This document shows, piece by piece, positions 1 to 8,420 of a DNA stretch of 64,000 bases. Where the stretch lies: assembly GCF_963664075.1 (NCBI RefSeq), contig NZ_OY760916.1, forward strand, positions 4,250,710-4,314,709, written 5' to 3'. The notes beneath the pieces are model-generated. The model saw only the letters and a list, made by a program, of their open reading frames with translations. It was not told the DNA's origin and ran no database searches. Every line of letters starts with the position of its first letter. The first letter of the stretch is position 1. Position numbers and translations under genes: made by a program. The DNA comes from an uncultured Desulfobulbus sp. (GTDB taxonomy: Bacteria > Desulfobacterota > Desulfobulbia > Desulfobulbales > Desulfobulbaceae).

Positions 1-164
1 TTGAAGCTGGTGATCGTCTCGATCTTTTGGCACATCGTTACTACAACGATGCCCGACTCTGGTACCGCATTCTGGATGCCAACCCAGACCTGGCCAATGG
101 GGTGGAACTGTCGCTGGCTCAGCGGGTGGGGGAGGTTATTCTCATTCCCAAGGCCAAGGAGTAA
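1..164 (+). CDS. Tail protein X / LysM-like baseplate protein (3' end only)
   Basis: Only the last 53 codons are in the window, read in the frame starting at base 3 and ending in TAA at 162-164. The peptide contains GDRLDLLAHRYYNDARLWYR followed by ILDANPDL, the signature of phage tail protein X and of the LysM-type protein (Afp7-like) that sits between tail tube and hub in contractile injection systems. Such proteins help join the tube to the spike complex. The stop lies 3 bases before the ATG of the gpD-like gene, so the two are probably cotranscribed. A competing frame over the same bases (ATG-like start at base 1) gives a proline/arginine-rich peptide without family features and is rejected. 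Confidence 0.8.
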   Translation, partial: EAGDRLDLLAHRYYNDARLWYRILDANPDLANGVELSLAQRVGEVILIPKAKE

Positions 165-167
165 TCC

Positions 168-1319
168 ATGCCGCTTGATCTCTTTGCCCAACCGGATCGC
201 GATCCTGCCGAGTGTCTCATCACCGTTGATGGGGCCGAAATCAACGAGCTCTATCCTTTTTTGCTTGAGGTCCGGGTGGAGTGCAGCCGTACCGAGGCAG
301 CGATTGCCACCTTGAGTTTTGAGACCCGACGCAACGAGCTGGGGAGCTGGACAATCCAGGATGTCGGGATTCTTGAGCCCTGGAAGCGAATTGTGATCAC
401 AAGTGCTTTTGGTCACCGGGAAGAGGAGATCATGCGTGGCTACATTCGTGAGGTCCGTCTGGAAACTCCTGAGGATGCGGGCTCTGCCCAGGTGGTGGTG
501 GAGTGCCAGGATGACTCGTTACGTCTTGACCGTACCCACAGGCGAAGAACCTGGGGGACCTCCGAGCTGCCCACCAGCGATACGCTGCTGCTTTCTGAAA
601 TACTGGGGACCTACGGCATGCTGCCCCATGAGGACAATGAGCCTGGACAAAGTCGCCTGGTGGGAGTTGCTCAAGACGATACCGACATCAAATTTCTTAA
701 ATCCCGGGCCGAATTCAACGGTTATGAACTGATCTTTCGCCAAGGACGGATCTACTTCGGCCCCATGCGTCTCGAGGCCGATCCGCAGGCCACAATTATG
801 GTTTATGCAGGGGAAGCCACCAACTGTCTCTCGCTTTCAGTACGGGCGGATGGACATCAACCTGATGCGGTCAGCTACGATCTGCCCAGCGATGAAGGGG
901 ATAGTGTTGAGTCCTCTGAGCCTGTCCGCTCAAACCTCTTTTTACTGGGAACAAGCCGGGCGGACTCCATCCATGCCGGGCTGGAGGATTTTGTCTGGCG
1001 TATGTCGGCCGAGGCCAGCGCTGATGGCGAACGGATGCGGGCCCTGGCCCAGATGAAGGCCAATGATCTTGATATTCATCGCCTGCAGGGGGAAGGCGAA
1101 CTTGACGGCGCTCTCTACGGGCATGTGCTGCAACCCGGTTTACCGGTTCCGGTGGATGGCCTGGGTGAGCGCATGTCCGGAATCTACTATGTTGACAGTG
1201 TCAGCCACAGCTTTACCACCGCTGGTTACAGGCAGCAGTTTCGTCTGTTGCGCAATGGCTATGGCGATACCCTGGATGCGGTCACAGGGCTGTTACGATC
1301 CCTTGTAGGAGTCATCTGA
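168..1319 (+). CDS. Phage late control D (gpD)-like baseplate hub protein
   Basis: 383 residues. It matches the gpD/gp27-like hub family, which forms the trimeric base of the central spike in contractile tails and corresponds to the N-terminal half of VgrG or Afp8. Visible support is the opening strand pattern with ITVDGAEI, the motif GYIREVRLETPEDAG near residue 90, a segment of the form FLKSRAEFNGYELIFRQGRIYFGP around residue 170, and a C-terminal segment SGIYYVDSVSHSF typical of gpD proteins. The stop overlaps the ATG of the next gene (TGATG at 1317-1321), so hub and spike are translationally coupled. The hub is separate from the spike here, whereas VgrG and Afp8 fuse the two. Confidence 0.88.
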   Translation: MPLDLFAQPDRDPAECLITVDGAEINELYPFLLEVRVECSRTEAAIATLSFETRRNELGSWTIQDVGILEPWKRIVITSAFGHREEEIMRGYIREVRLETPEDAGSAQVVVECQDDSLRLDRTHRRRTWGTSELPTSDTLLLSEILGTYGMLPHEDNEPGQSRLVGVAQDDTDIKFLKSRAEFNGYELIFRQGRIYFGPMRLEADPQATIMVYAGEATNCLSLSVRADGHQPDAVSYDLPSDEGDSVESSEPVRSNLFLLGTSRADSIHAGLEDFVWRMSAEASADGERMRALAQMKANDLDIHRLQGEGELDGALYGHVLQPGLPVPVDGLGERMSGIYYVDSVSHSFTTAGYRQQFRLLRNGYGDTLDAVTGLLRSLVGVI

Positions 1320-2143
1320 TGCCCGATGATGTCATAGAACAACACCTTTCACAGATGCTGCGCGAACGCAGAGCCTACGGCAAGTACCGTGGTTTTGTGG
1401 TCGACAACAACGATCCCCAGCGGCTGGCCCGGGTGCGGGTCCGGGTGCCCAGCCTTTTAGGCGAGGCAGAGACCGACTGGGCCTTGCCCTGCCTGCCCTG
1501 TGGCGGTCTGGAAAATCAGGGGTTTTTTACGGTGCCCGATATTGGAGCCCAGGTCTGGGTGGAGTTTGAAGGGGGCAACCTTAACTATCCTATTTGGACA
1601 GGCACCTTCTGGCAGCAGGAGGCAGATATTCCCGAAGAGGTGAAAGCGGATCAAACCACCACCAAACTCTGGCGAACCCCCGGCGGTCATGTGTTTCTCC
1701 TGGAGGATTGTGGTGGTGAGGAAATCGTGCGCCTGGAGCACTCTGGGGGAGCCATGCTGGAGATGGACGCAGAGGGCAATGTGGAGCTGCACACCAATGG
1801 TGAGGAGAAGTTGGTGCTCAGTGCTGCGGAGCAGAGTTTGAGCCTGGAAGACCAGCACGGCAACACACTCACTATGAATAACCGGGGCATACAACTGGAG
1901 GATATGAACGGTAATCGCTTCACCATGGAGACTTCCGGTATCACGATTGAGTCTGGTGGAACGATTACGCTCAATGGAACCGTGGTCGCCCTGGGGGGGA
2001 GTGGTGGAGAGCCGATCATCAAAGGGCAAAGCCTGTTAACCCTTCTGGCCACACATGTGCACCCTACAGGCGTGGGCCCCAGTGGTCCTCCCGTTCCCCA
2101 GGGCGAAATGTCGACCCTCTCCCTCAAGGTTACCAGCGCATAA
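1319..2143 (+). CDS. gpV/gp5-like baseplate spike protein (VgrG C-terminal type)
   Basis: 274 residues. The N-terminal part holds an OB-fold segment with YRGFVVDNNDPQRLARVRVR and VPDIGAQVWVEFEGG, characteristic of phage baseplate assembly protein V and gp5. The middle (about residues 120-220) is a run of short beta repeats such as LEDQHGNTLTMNNRGIQLED and MNGNRFTMETSGITI, expected to form the triple-stranded beta-helical needle. The C-terminus has THVHPTGVGPSGPPVPQG, a His-rich tip motif found in gpV spikes. The protein pierces the target membrane on contraction. It overlaps the gpD gene by the TGATG junction and is followed 9 bp later by the gp25-like gene. Confidence 0.88.
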   Translation: MPDDVIEQHLSQMLRERRAYGKYRGFVVDNNDPQRLARVRVRVPSLLGEAETDWALPCLPCGGLENQGFFTVPDIGAQVWVEFEGGNLNYPIWTGTFWQQEADIPEEVKADQTTTKLWRTPGGHVFLLEDCGGEEIVRLEHSGGAMLEMDAEGNVELHTNGEEKLVLSAAEQSLSLEDQHGNTLTMNNRGIQLEDMNGNRFTMETSGITIESGGTITLNGTVVALGGSGGEPIIKGQSLLTLLATHVHPTGVGPSGPPVPQGEMSTLSLKVTSA

Positions 2144-2152
2144 GGAGCTGCC

Positions 2153-2539
2153 ATGGCGCGTCGACTGATTGACCCTCCCTACCTGAGTTTTCCCTTGCAA
2201 ATGAGCGCAGATGGCCCTCTTCTGGCCAGTCGTTCCGAACATATTCGGGGCCAGATCGAGCAGGTCCTTTTTACCCTGCCCGGTGAGCGTGTCTTTCGTC
2301 CGGACTTTGGGGCCGGGGTCAAGGCGCTGGTCTTTGAACCCAACAGCACCCCGCTGTGGCAGATCACCAAACGCCGTTTGCTCTCCAGCCTTGCCGATGC
2401 CCTTCAAGGGGAGGTTGACCCCAAAAGTATCGAGATTGAGATCTCAGGCGAGGAGGCAACCCTGACCATTACCATTGGCTATACCCTGGCCGCTGTTGGT
2501 GTGCAGGAGACCCAGACCTTTACCGTGGGAGGCAGCTGA
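2153..2539 (+). CDS. gp25-like baseplate wedge protein
   Basis: 128 residues, the normal length for the gp25/gpW-like family (Afp9-like). The diagnostic core is present: IRGQIEQVLFTLPGERVFRP, then DFGAGVKALVFEP near residues 40-60. In this family the aligned segments read GER...P.FG...L..L.F. The protein nucleates sheath polymerisation at the baseplate. A Shine-Dalgarno sequence AAGGAG lies just ahead of the ATG at 2153, and the TGATG junction at 2537-2541 couples it to the next gene. The old family name gene 25-like lysozyme does not imply enzyme activity. Confidence 0.9.
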   Translation: MARRLIDPPYLSFPLQMSADGPLLASRSEHIRGQIEQVLFTLPGERVFRPDFGAGVKALVFEPNSTPLWQITKRRLLSSLADALQGEVDPKSIEIEISGEEATLTITIGYTLAAVGVQETQTFTVGGS

Positions 2540-3738
2540 TGGCACAGGATCCTGTTGCAGACTTACTCTATGATGGAGGATGCCCGGATTGTGGGCGTCG
2601 GGTTATTGACCTGCCTGATATGCTTCCTGAAGTGGGGGATGATTTTGATTGGGATCAGCGCGATTATGATGGATTTCGTCTGTTTATGCTCCAGGAACTT
2701 GCGGCCCGATTTCCGGAGCGGCGACGTTGGACCCCAGCCGATGTAGAGGTCGCCCTGGTAGAGGTGTTGGCCTACGCGCTTGATCAAGTATCTGATGGCT
2801 TGGACCGTGCCCAGGCCGAACGATTTCTGGAAACTGCCAGACGACCGGAGTCATTACGGCGCCTGCTGCTTATGGTTGGTTATGATGTAGCTGGTCTGAC
2901 AAAACGGACCCTGGATGGGCCGTTTGCTCAACTCGATGCAGATCAGGCCGCCGCACCGCTTGATGCCTCAGATCGGCTTCTTTTTGATGACTGGTGGCTA
3001 GATCATCCCGAACAGATGGAGCTGGCCCGGTTAGATGGGCCACGTTCTATTCATGAGCAACACCGTATGGTGACTTTGGAGGATTTTCAGCTGCAGCTTG
3101 AGCGTCATCCCCTGGTGCTGCGGGCCCATGCCTGGGAGCGGTGGGACGGTTCCTGGTCAACCGTCCATGTGGCGGTGATTAACTGGCGCAGGCTTGATCT
3201 GGATACGCCCTGCAATGATTTCAGTGATGATATCTGGTCGCAGACGCAACATTTTCACGCCGAGCGCGGTGTTCATCTGCCGGAGCGTGCTGATGCGCCC
3301 AATGTCCGTTCTATCCTCTACCCCTATCTTGAAGCCTATCGCATGGTTGGTCAGGAGGTGGTGCTTGAAGAGGCGGTTGAGGTGGGGATCGTTATCGGTC
3401 TCTCCCTTCAGGTGAACAGCGAGTATTTCCAATCGGAGATTCGCCACGCCGTTGAACGAGCTCTGGGAACGGGACCAGGAGGCTTTTTTGCTCCCGGAAG
3501 GCTTCGCTTTGGAGAAGATCTCTATGCAAGTGATCTCTATGAGTTGCTCATGTCCCTGGCTGGAGTGGATAACGTCTGTCTCAACCGATTCAAGCGACTT
3601 GGGGATCGGTTTCGAGACCAGGCAGCCAGTGGACAGATCGTCCTTGAAGGCTTGGAGGTGGCTATCTGCGATAACGATCAGGCCCGGCCGGAGCGAGGAT
3701 ATTGCACGTTGAGCCTGCATGGAGGACGCAAAGGATGA
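2539..3738 (+). CDS. Baseplate J-like protein (shorter paralogue)
   Basis: 399 residues. The N-terminal half (WTPADVEVALVEVLAYALDQ, then AERFLETARRPESLRRLLLM) has the layout of gpJ/Afp11-type baseplate wedge proteins, in which a helical bundle with an LAYALD-like motif precedes a beta-rich region. The C-terminal half contains VEVGIVIGLSLQVNSEYFQ and LYASDLYELLMSLAGVDNVC, the usual ending of baseplate J proteins (start of an alpha-beta domain, then a Y-L-V pattern). An N-terminal CPDCGRR cysteine pair at residues 15-18 is unusual; only two cysteines are seen, so a zinc site would need partners elsewhere. The gene overlaps its neighbours on both sides by ATGA/TGATG junctions. Confidence 0.78.
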   Translation: MAQDPVADLLYDGGCPDCGRRVIDLPDMLPEVGDDFDWDQRDYDGFRLFMLQELAARFPERRRWTPADVEVALVEVLAYALDQVSDGLDRAQAERFLETARRPESLRRLLLMVGYDVAGLTKRTLDGPFAQLDADQAAAPLDASDRLLFDDWWLDHPEQMELARLDGPRSIHEQHRMVTLEDFQLQLERHPLVLRAHAWERWDGSWSTVHVAVINWRRLDLDTPCNDFSDDIWSQTQHFHAERGVHLPERADAPNVRSILYPYLEAYRMVGQEVVLEEAVEVGIVIGLSLQVNSEYFQSEIRHAVERALGTGPGGFFAPGRLRFGEDLYASDLYELLMSLAGVDNVCLNRFKRLGDRFRDQAASGQIVLEGLEVAICDNDQARPERGYCTLSLHGGRKG

Positions 3739-6704
3739 GTGATCTGACCCGCTGGAACCGTGCCGGTCTTGCCCGCTTTGAGTATGTAGACGGCAATGCA
3801 GCAGTCTACCTGGAACGGCTTCGTGCGGGACTGGCCAATCGTTTTCCCGGTTGGCAGCCTGTCGCCGGAGGGGCTCCACCAGTTGAGCTCGAAAGTGAAG
3901 TGGCCAAAAAAGAACGACTGGAAAACCTCTACACCGCAGACCCAAGCGATATGCTCTGGCAACTGACCCGACAGTTTGCCCGTTCCTGTCACGTGCTGGG
4001 GGCACACGTTGATGCCTTTGCCAATGAGGGAACCCTGGAGACAGCCAGCCAGTGGGAAAATCTTCGTCGCCTGGTGGCCCTGCTCAATTATGCGCCCCTG
4101 CCACCAGCCTCTGCCTCGGTCCCTCTGGCCCTTATGGTGAAGGAGGGGAAGAGCGGGGACGTGGCCAAAGGTTTCCAGGTGAAACATACCCCCAGAGAGG
4201 GCAAACCCGTTATCTTTGAAACACTTGAGGATTGTGCAGTCGATGCCGCCTGGAACGGATTACGCGCCCGGGGATACCAGGTGAGCCCGGTCCCACTCTA
4301 TGGGACAGAGCTGGTTGTTGTGGAAAGGCTTGAAAAGGTCCGAGTGGGGGACCCACTGATCCTGGAAAATGAGCGGAGCGGGAAACTGTCAGCGCACTTG
4401 GTGCAGGGGCTGGTGTTGGAAGCAACAAGCAGCAGGCTGACCCTGACCCCGGCCATACCGGCGGGGTTTACCTGCGGAACAACTCTGGTTCATTGCTGTC
4501 CCCAGGAAGCACTGAAACCGCTTGGTCCGCAAACGGGAGGAGTGAAGGCTGTGGGGCACAGTCTGCAGCTGGCGACTGCCAGCAAAGGGCTGGCCCCCGG
4601 TGATATTGTGGTTATCCGTTCAGAGGACAATAAGCCCCTGTATCGTCGAATTAAAGCGGTACATGACGATCGTCTGGTTTTGTATCATCCCATTGGCCAG
4701 TTGACCTTGCGAGGTGCCACTGTGGCCCGGCCGGTGAAGGTGCCCCTCTGTGAGCTGGCCAACCCTCCGCGAGGTCGTGAAATCCTTGATGCGGACAGTG
4801 GCGGACAGGCCAAGGGGACAGTGATTGATATCGTCTATGCCGCCGGTGACTGGTCACGGCTTGCAGGGCAGTGGTTAGCGGACCGCACTGATTGGGGTAA
4901 GGGCACTTCCAAACGCGAGTATTTCCCGGTCTATAACTGTATCCATGCCAAGTATGTCCCCGTGGAAACAGAGACATTTTCCGTGGAAAAGGGGGATCGT
5001 CCGGGCTACACCACCCTGAGCTTGAGTTATCATCCGGATACCGATGGTATTCCCGGAGCTGTGGATCTTCGCCTGAAAAATCCGCAAACCCTGTTGGCTC
5101 CCCCGGATGGTGCTGGTCCCTGGTCCGTGGATAGTTTTCTCAATAAGAGCGAAGAAGGGGGGCTCACCAAAGAGCTGGTGACAGAACCCTGTAAGAAAAC
5201 CACAGCCGGAGATCTGGCGGTGGTGGTCCGGGCAGGGCAGTTAGCCTGGAGCCGGCTTGCCACCGTGGCCCATAACCGGGAACATGAAGAAACCATCCTG
5301 AGTGGGGATCCCAAATGGCAGGATCGGGGCGGTGGCCCCTTTTTTTTGAGTCGCACCCGGGTCCACAGTCATTTCTCAGAGCAGGTTCGACCACGTGGCT
5401 GGCAGGAGAATACAACTCCGCTGAGTTCATCGCGGATTTATCTGCAGAAACCGCTCGTCGGGGTTAAGGAGGGCCGCCTGCTGCTGGTTTGCAACACGAC
5501 AGAGGTACTCCAGACTCGGATAGACGAGATAGCTGCAAATGGTTCTTGGCTGCGACTGACTGATCCCCCACCGGAGGGAACCACAGTTGGAAATCTGGAG
5601 ATTTTAGCCAACGTGGTGTTAGCGGGTCATGGCGAGTCTCGGCCCTGGCGGGTTCTGGGCAGTGGCGATGGTTCAAAAAATAATCAGTGCTTCACCCTCG
5701 AGATAGAAGAACTCAGCTTTGTTGCCGATACAACCATGGACAGTGGAGTCAGGGCGGCGCTCACCATCAAAGTGGGCAATGAAACCTGGACGCAGGTGGA
5801 TAATCTCAAGGATTCAACAGCGACAGCGGCCCATTATCAGGTTCGGATCAATGAAGACGGGTACGGAGTCATCGAGTTTGGAGATGGTCGTCATGGTAGG
5901 CGTCTTCCCTCGGGAACCAATAACGTGCGGGTTCAGCTGCGACAGGGGGGAGGGCTAGGGGGAAACCTCGTTGCCGGATCCCTGGTCAAACCGGTGCAGC
6001 AACATCCGTTGATCCAGGCCTTGCGTCAGCCTCTGGCCTCAAGCGGCGGCAATGATCGCGAAGGCAATGCAGATTTGCGCCAGAATGCCCCTGCCAGCTT
6101 GCTCGCCTTACATCGGGCGGTCTCCATCAAAGATGCCGCCCAGTTGGCACGCAGCCACCCCAGTGTCTGGCAGGCAGCCGCCTTTCGCCTGCGGCCGGGT
6201 CTGGGAAGACGGGAACGGATAGAAGTGGTGGTGATGGCCGCCGGTGGCGGTTTTCTTTCAACGGGGCTTAAACAGGCGGTACAAAGTTGGCTGGTCGCCC
6301 GTTGCCAACCGGGGATGCAGGTGGTTGTCACTGATTACCAGGGAGTGGCATTTGAGCTTGCTGTTACGGTTCGCATTCGTACTGGCATGGACCCGCAAAG
6401 TATGAAAGAACTGGTGGAAACAAGCCTCAAGAGTACGCTGGCATTGTCCCGACGAGAGCTGGGGCAGCCCCTGTATCGAGGGGAAATTTACAGCATTGTC
6501 GATGGAGTCAATGGGGTGGAAAACAGTTCGTGTGATCTTCGGTTTTCCTGGCCGCAGAGCGGTATTTCTGAGAACGATCGTCCTGAGTCGGTTTGTGCCA
6601 ATGGAACGCTTATGTCGATTCTTCCCTCGCCCCGGCAATGTCTGGTGCTTAATGCTTTGACCCTCAAGGTACGGGTTGAGTCTGCTGAGGAGGGGGGGAT
6701 ATGA
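3735..6704 (+). CDS. Large putative baseplate assembly protein (baseplate J type)
   Basis: About 989 residues from the ATG at 3735, which is preceded by GGAGGACGCAAAGG and overlaps the previous stop. An upstream in-frame ATG at 3702 lies inside the previous gene and lacks a ribosome site. The protein resembles the family of very large putative baseplate assembly proteins of eCIS loci (TIGR02243 type, Afp12-like). Features are an N-terminal helical part with LRRLVALLNYAPLPPASA, many beta segments in the middle, and a C-terminal third with the baseplate J core: GYGVIEFGDGRHGRRLPSGT followed by a glycine-rich loop, then an alpha/beta tail ending LYRGEIYSIVDGVNGVENS. It builds the outer wedge linking spike, sheath and fibres. 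It overlaps the next gene by 4 bp. Confidence 0.87.
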   Translation: MSDLTRWNRAGLARFEYVDGNAAVYLERLRAGLANRFPGWQPVAGGAPPVELESEVAKKERLENLYTADPSDMLWQLTRQFARSCHVLGAHVDAFANEGTLETASQWENLRRLVALLNYAPLPPASASVPLALMVKEGKSGDVAKGFQVKHTPREGKPVIFETLEDCAVDAAWNGLRARGYQVSPVPLYGTELVVVERLEKVRVGDPLILENERSGKLSAHLVQGLVLEATSSRLTLTPAIPAGFTCGTTLVHCCPQEALKPLGPQTGGVKAVGHSLQLATASKGLAPGDIVVIRSEDNKPLYRRIKAVHDDRLVLYHPIGQLTLRGATVARPVKVPLCELANPPRGREILDADSGGQAKGTVIDIVYAAGDWSRLAGQWLADRTDWGKGTSKREYFPVYNCIHAKYVPVETETFSVEKGDRPGYTTLSLSYHPDTDGIPGAVDLRLKNPQTLLAPPDGAGPWSVDSFLNKSEEGGLTKELVTEPCKKTTAGDLAVVVRAGQLAWSRLATVAHNREHEETILSGDPKWQDRGGGPFFLSRTRVHSHFSEQVRPRGWQENTTPLSSSRIYLQKPLVGVKEGRLLLVCNTTEVLQTRIDEIAANGSWLRLTDPPPEGTTVGNLEILANVVLAGHGESRPWRVLGSGDGSKNNQCFTLEIEELSFVADTTMDSGVRAALTIKVGNETWTQVDNLKDSTATAAHYQVRINEDGYGVIEFGDGRHGRRLPSGTNNVRVQLRQGGGLGGNLVAGSLVKPVQQHPLIQALRQPLASSGGNDREGNADLRQNAPASLLALHRAVSIKDAAQLARSHPSVWQAAAFRLRPGLGRRERIEVVVMAAGGGFLSTGLKQAVQSWLVARCQPGMQVVVTDYQGVAFELAVTVRIRTGMDPQSMKELVETSLKSTLALSRRELGQPLYRGEIYSIVDGVNGVENSSCDLRFSWPQSGISENDRPESVCANGTLMSILPSPRQCLVLNALTLKVRVESAEEGGI

Positions 6705-8368
6705 GTACAGGGTATCGTTCCCCGGATTATGCCACACGGCTGCTGGAATGGCTCCCCACACATTGGCGGGGGAGAGATCAAGGGGATCTCGTTGATCTGC
6801 TTGCGGTCTATGGTGAGTTGCTCGATGCCATGCACGCAACCATCCATCAGCATCTCTACGATGGGTTTCCAGACAAAGATCCCGGCGGTAACCATTGCCA
6901 GGACTGGCTTATTCCCTATTTTGCTCGCCTGCTGGATGTGCAGCTGGTCTCGCCCGATGGGGATGGGCGGCGGGAAGAGGTGGCAAAGGCCGTGTACTGG
7001 CGGCAGCGTAAGGGGACCCGGGTCAGTGTGGAGGGGATTGCCGAGGCGGTGGGGCAGTTCGAGGTGGAGGTGCAGGAAGGCTGGAAACGGGTGGCCATGA
7101 CCCCGCGGGTCGATCGCCCGTTGCTGCCGGAACAGGCCTATGGTGAGGAGCCGATTTCGGGTAAGAAGACACCTCCACAGCATGCCCGACATCCAGGACT
7201 GGTGGCCGCAACGGTTGATTTTCGCTACTGCTCGCGAGCGGTTCAATGCCCGATCAATAACGACGGTGCCCGCAGCACGCAGTTTCCCGGCGTTCAAGCT
7301 CCGCTGTACTGGCGCCAGGCCAATCGACACGGTGTCCCCTGTGTGGTGGATAGTTATCAGGATTCCTCTCGTCGAACCGTCGACCTGCGAACGCCTGATG
7401 ATCGACGGGGGCGGTATCACCCCAGACGATTACTGCTCCATCTGCCGCCCCCTGAAGGCTTTTTCTCCAAGGACCATGTAAGCGTACAGTGGTCGCAGAT
7501 TCACCCCCTGGTACAGGAGGCTTTAGAACATCACAAGGCAGCGGTATATAAAAATGTTCTTGGCATCACGGTAGAACCAATTCAATGGGGTGGAAGTGAA
7601 GTACCCTTGCTTACGCTCCAGGGGCTCCGCGACGTTCCGGTACGTATCCGAGGGATCGTCAACTTTGAGACCGAAGCAATCTACCGGCTCGCTAACCTCT
7701 GGTGCGATAATCGGGTAGATATTCGCAAAGGAGTCATACAACTTGCGGGCTGTGCCCTGCGCCATCTCCGCTCCACTGTAGCCGAGCGCCAGGAACCGGT
7801 GATCATTGCCCGTAATTCATTGTTTAAACGGCTTGAGGCTGCCCGCGGCCTGGTACGTTTGGAGTATGTCACCGTCCAGGAAACCCTGCTTGCGGAAGCC
7901 TTAGAGGCAAGCGACTGTATTATCCTTCCTACACTCCACAAAGATCGAGTGGATCAGGATGTTCCTGGGAGCGGTTGCCTCCGTTACAGCAGGATTCCAT
8001 TTTTTCCTAAGGATGCCAAGGGGCTGAGGCCGGTTGATCTGGCTGCTGGTCGCTATTCCGACTGGTTGCGACAGGGCAAGCACTCTCAGCTGCGTTGTTC
8101 CACCACTACCTGCACCACCGAGGTACCAATTTTTTGCAATGAGGTTTTTGGTGAACCCGGCTGCGGTGTACTTGCAAGTCGCTGCACAACCAGTATTGCC
8201 ACAGGTGCCGAGGATGGCGGTGAAATGGGAGCCTATCATGGCCATCGCTATGTCCTGCGCCGTATGGCTGTCGTTGAAAAGCTGCGTGAATTTTTACCCG
8301 TGGGCATGGAGCCGGTTTTGGTGATGGATGCAAGTCTTGGTTGTGTACCGGCAAAGGCAACTCGTTGA
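6701..8368 (+). CDS. gpI-like phage tail protein
   Basis: 555 residues. The N-terminal 150 residues match the tail protein I family (TIGR02242 type): an opening YATRLLEWLPTHWRG, a segment DLVDLLAVYGELLDAMHATI, and ARLLDVQL then YWRQRKGTRVSVEGIAEAVG. The last motif (remodelling around KGT..S..I..) is what usually identifies these proteins in eCIS and Mu-like tails. In baseplates gpI bridges the J wedges and the tail fibres. The remaining 400 residues are family-specific and beta-rich, with paired cysteines near the C-terminus. The ATG overlaps the preceding stop (GGGGGGATATGAG), so it is coupled to the J protein. Confidence 0.85.
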   Translation: MSTGYRSPDYATRLLEWLPTHWRGRDQGDLVDLLAVYGELLDAMHATIHQHLYDGFPDKDPGGNHCQDWLIPYFARLLDVQLVSPDGDGRREEVAKAVYWRQRKGTRVSVEGIAEAVGQFEVEVQEGWKRVAMTPRVDRPLLPEQAYGEEPISGKKTPPQHARHPGLVAATVDFRYCSRAVQCPINNDGARSTQFPGVQAPLYWRQANRHGVPCVVDSYQDSSRRTVDLRTPDDRRGRYHPRRLLLHLPPPEGFFSKDHVSVQWSQIHPLVQEALEHHKAAVYKNVLGITVEPIQWGGSEVPLLTLQGLRDVPVRIRGIVNFETEAIYRLANLWCDNRVDIRKGVIQLAGCALRHLRSTVAERQEPVIIARNSLFKRLEAARGLVRLEYVTVQETLLAEALEASDCIILPTLHKDRVDQDVPGSGCLRYSRIPFFPKDAKGLRPVDLAAGRYSDWLRQGKHSQLRCSTTTCTTEVPIFCNEVFGEPGCGVLASRCTTSIATGAEDGGEMGAYHGHRYVLRRMAVVEKLREFLPVGMEPVLVMDASLGCVPAKATR

Positions 8369-8420
8369 AAATATCTATTGGTGATTCAAAGGATAAATCT
8401 AACCTGACAAGGTCGATTGC

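Noticed and set aside
1-315. Forward 104-codon frame at the left edge
   Set aside because: It overlaps the tail X and gpD genes in another frame and encodes a P/R/S-rich peptide without family features.
3157-4005. Long reverse-strand frame under the two baseplate J-type genes
   Set aside because: It is a shadow of strongly supported forward genes, with no ribosome site; composition is typical of antisense frames.
168-8368. Type VI secretion system as the identity of the injection genes
   Set aside because: VgrG is absent as a fusion, no Tss genes are seen, and the J/I proteins, DUF6519 and DUF4157 proteins point to eCIS. Upstream sequence is needed for the final word.
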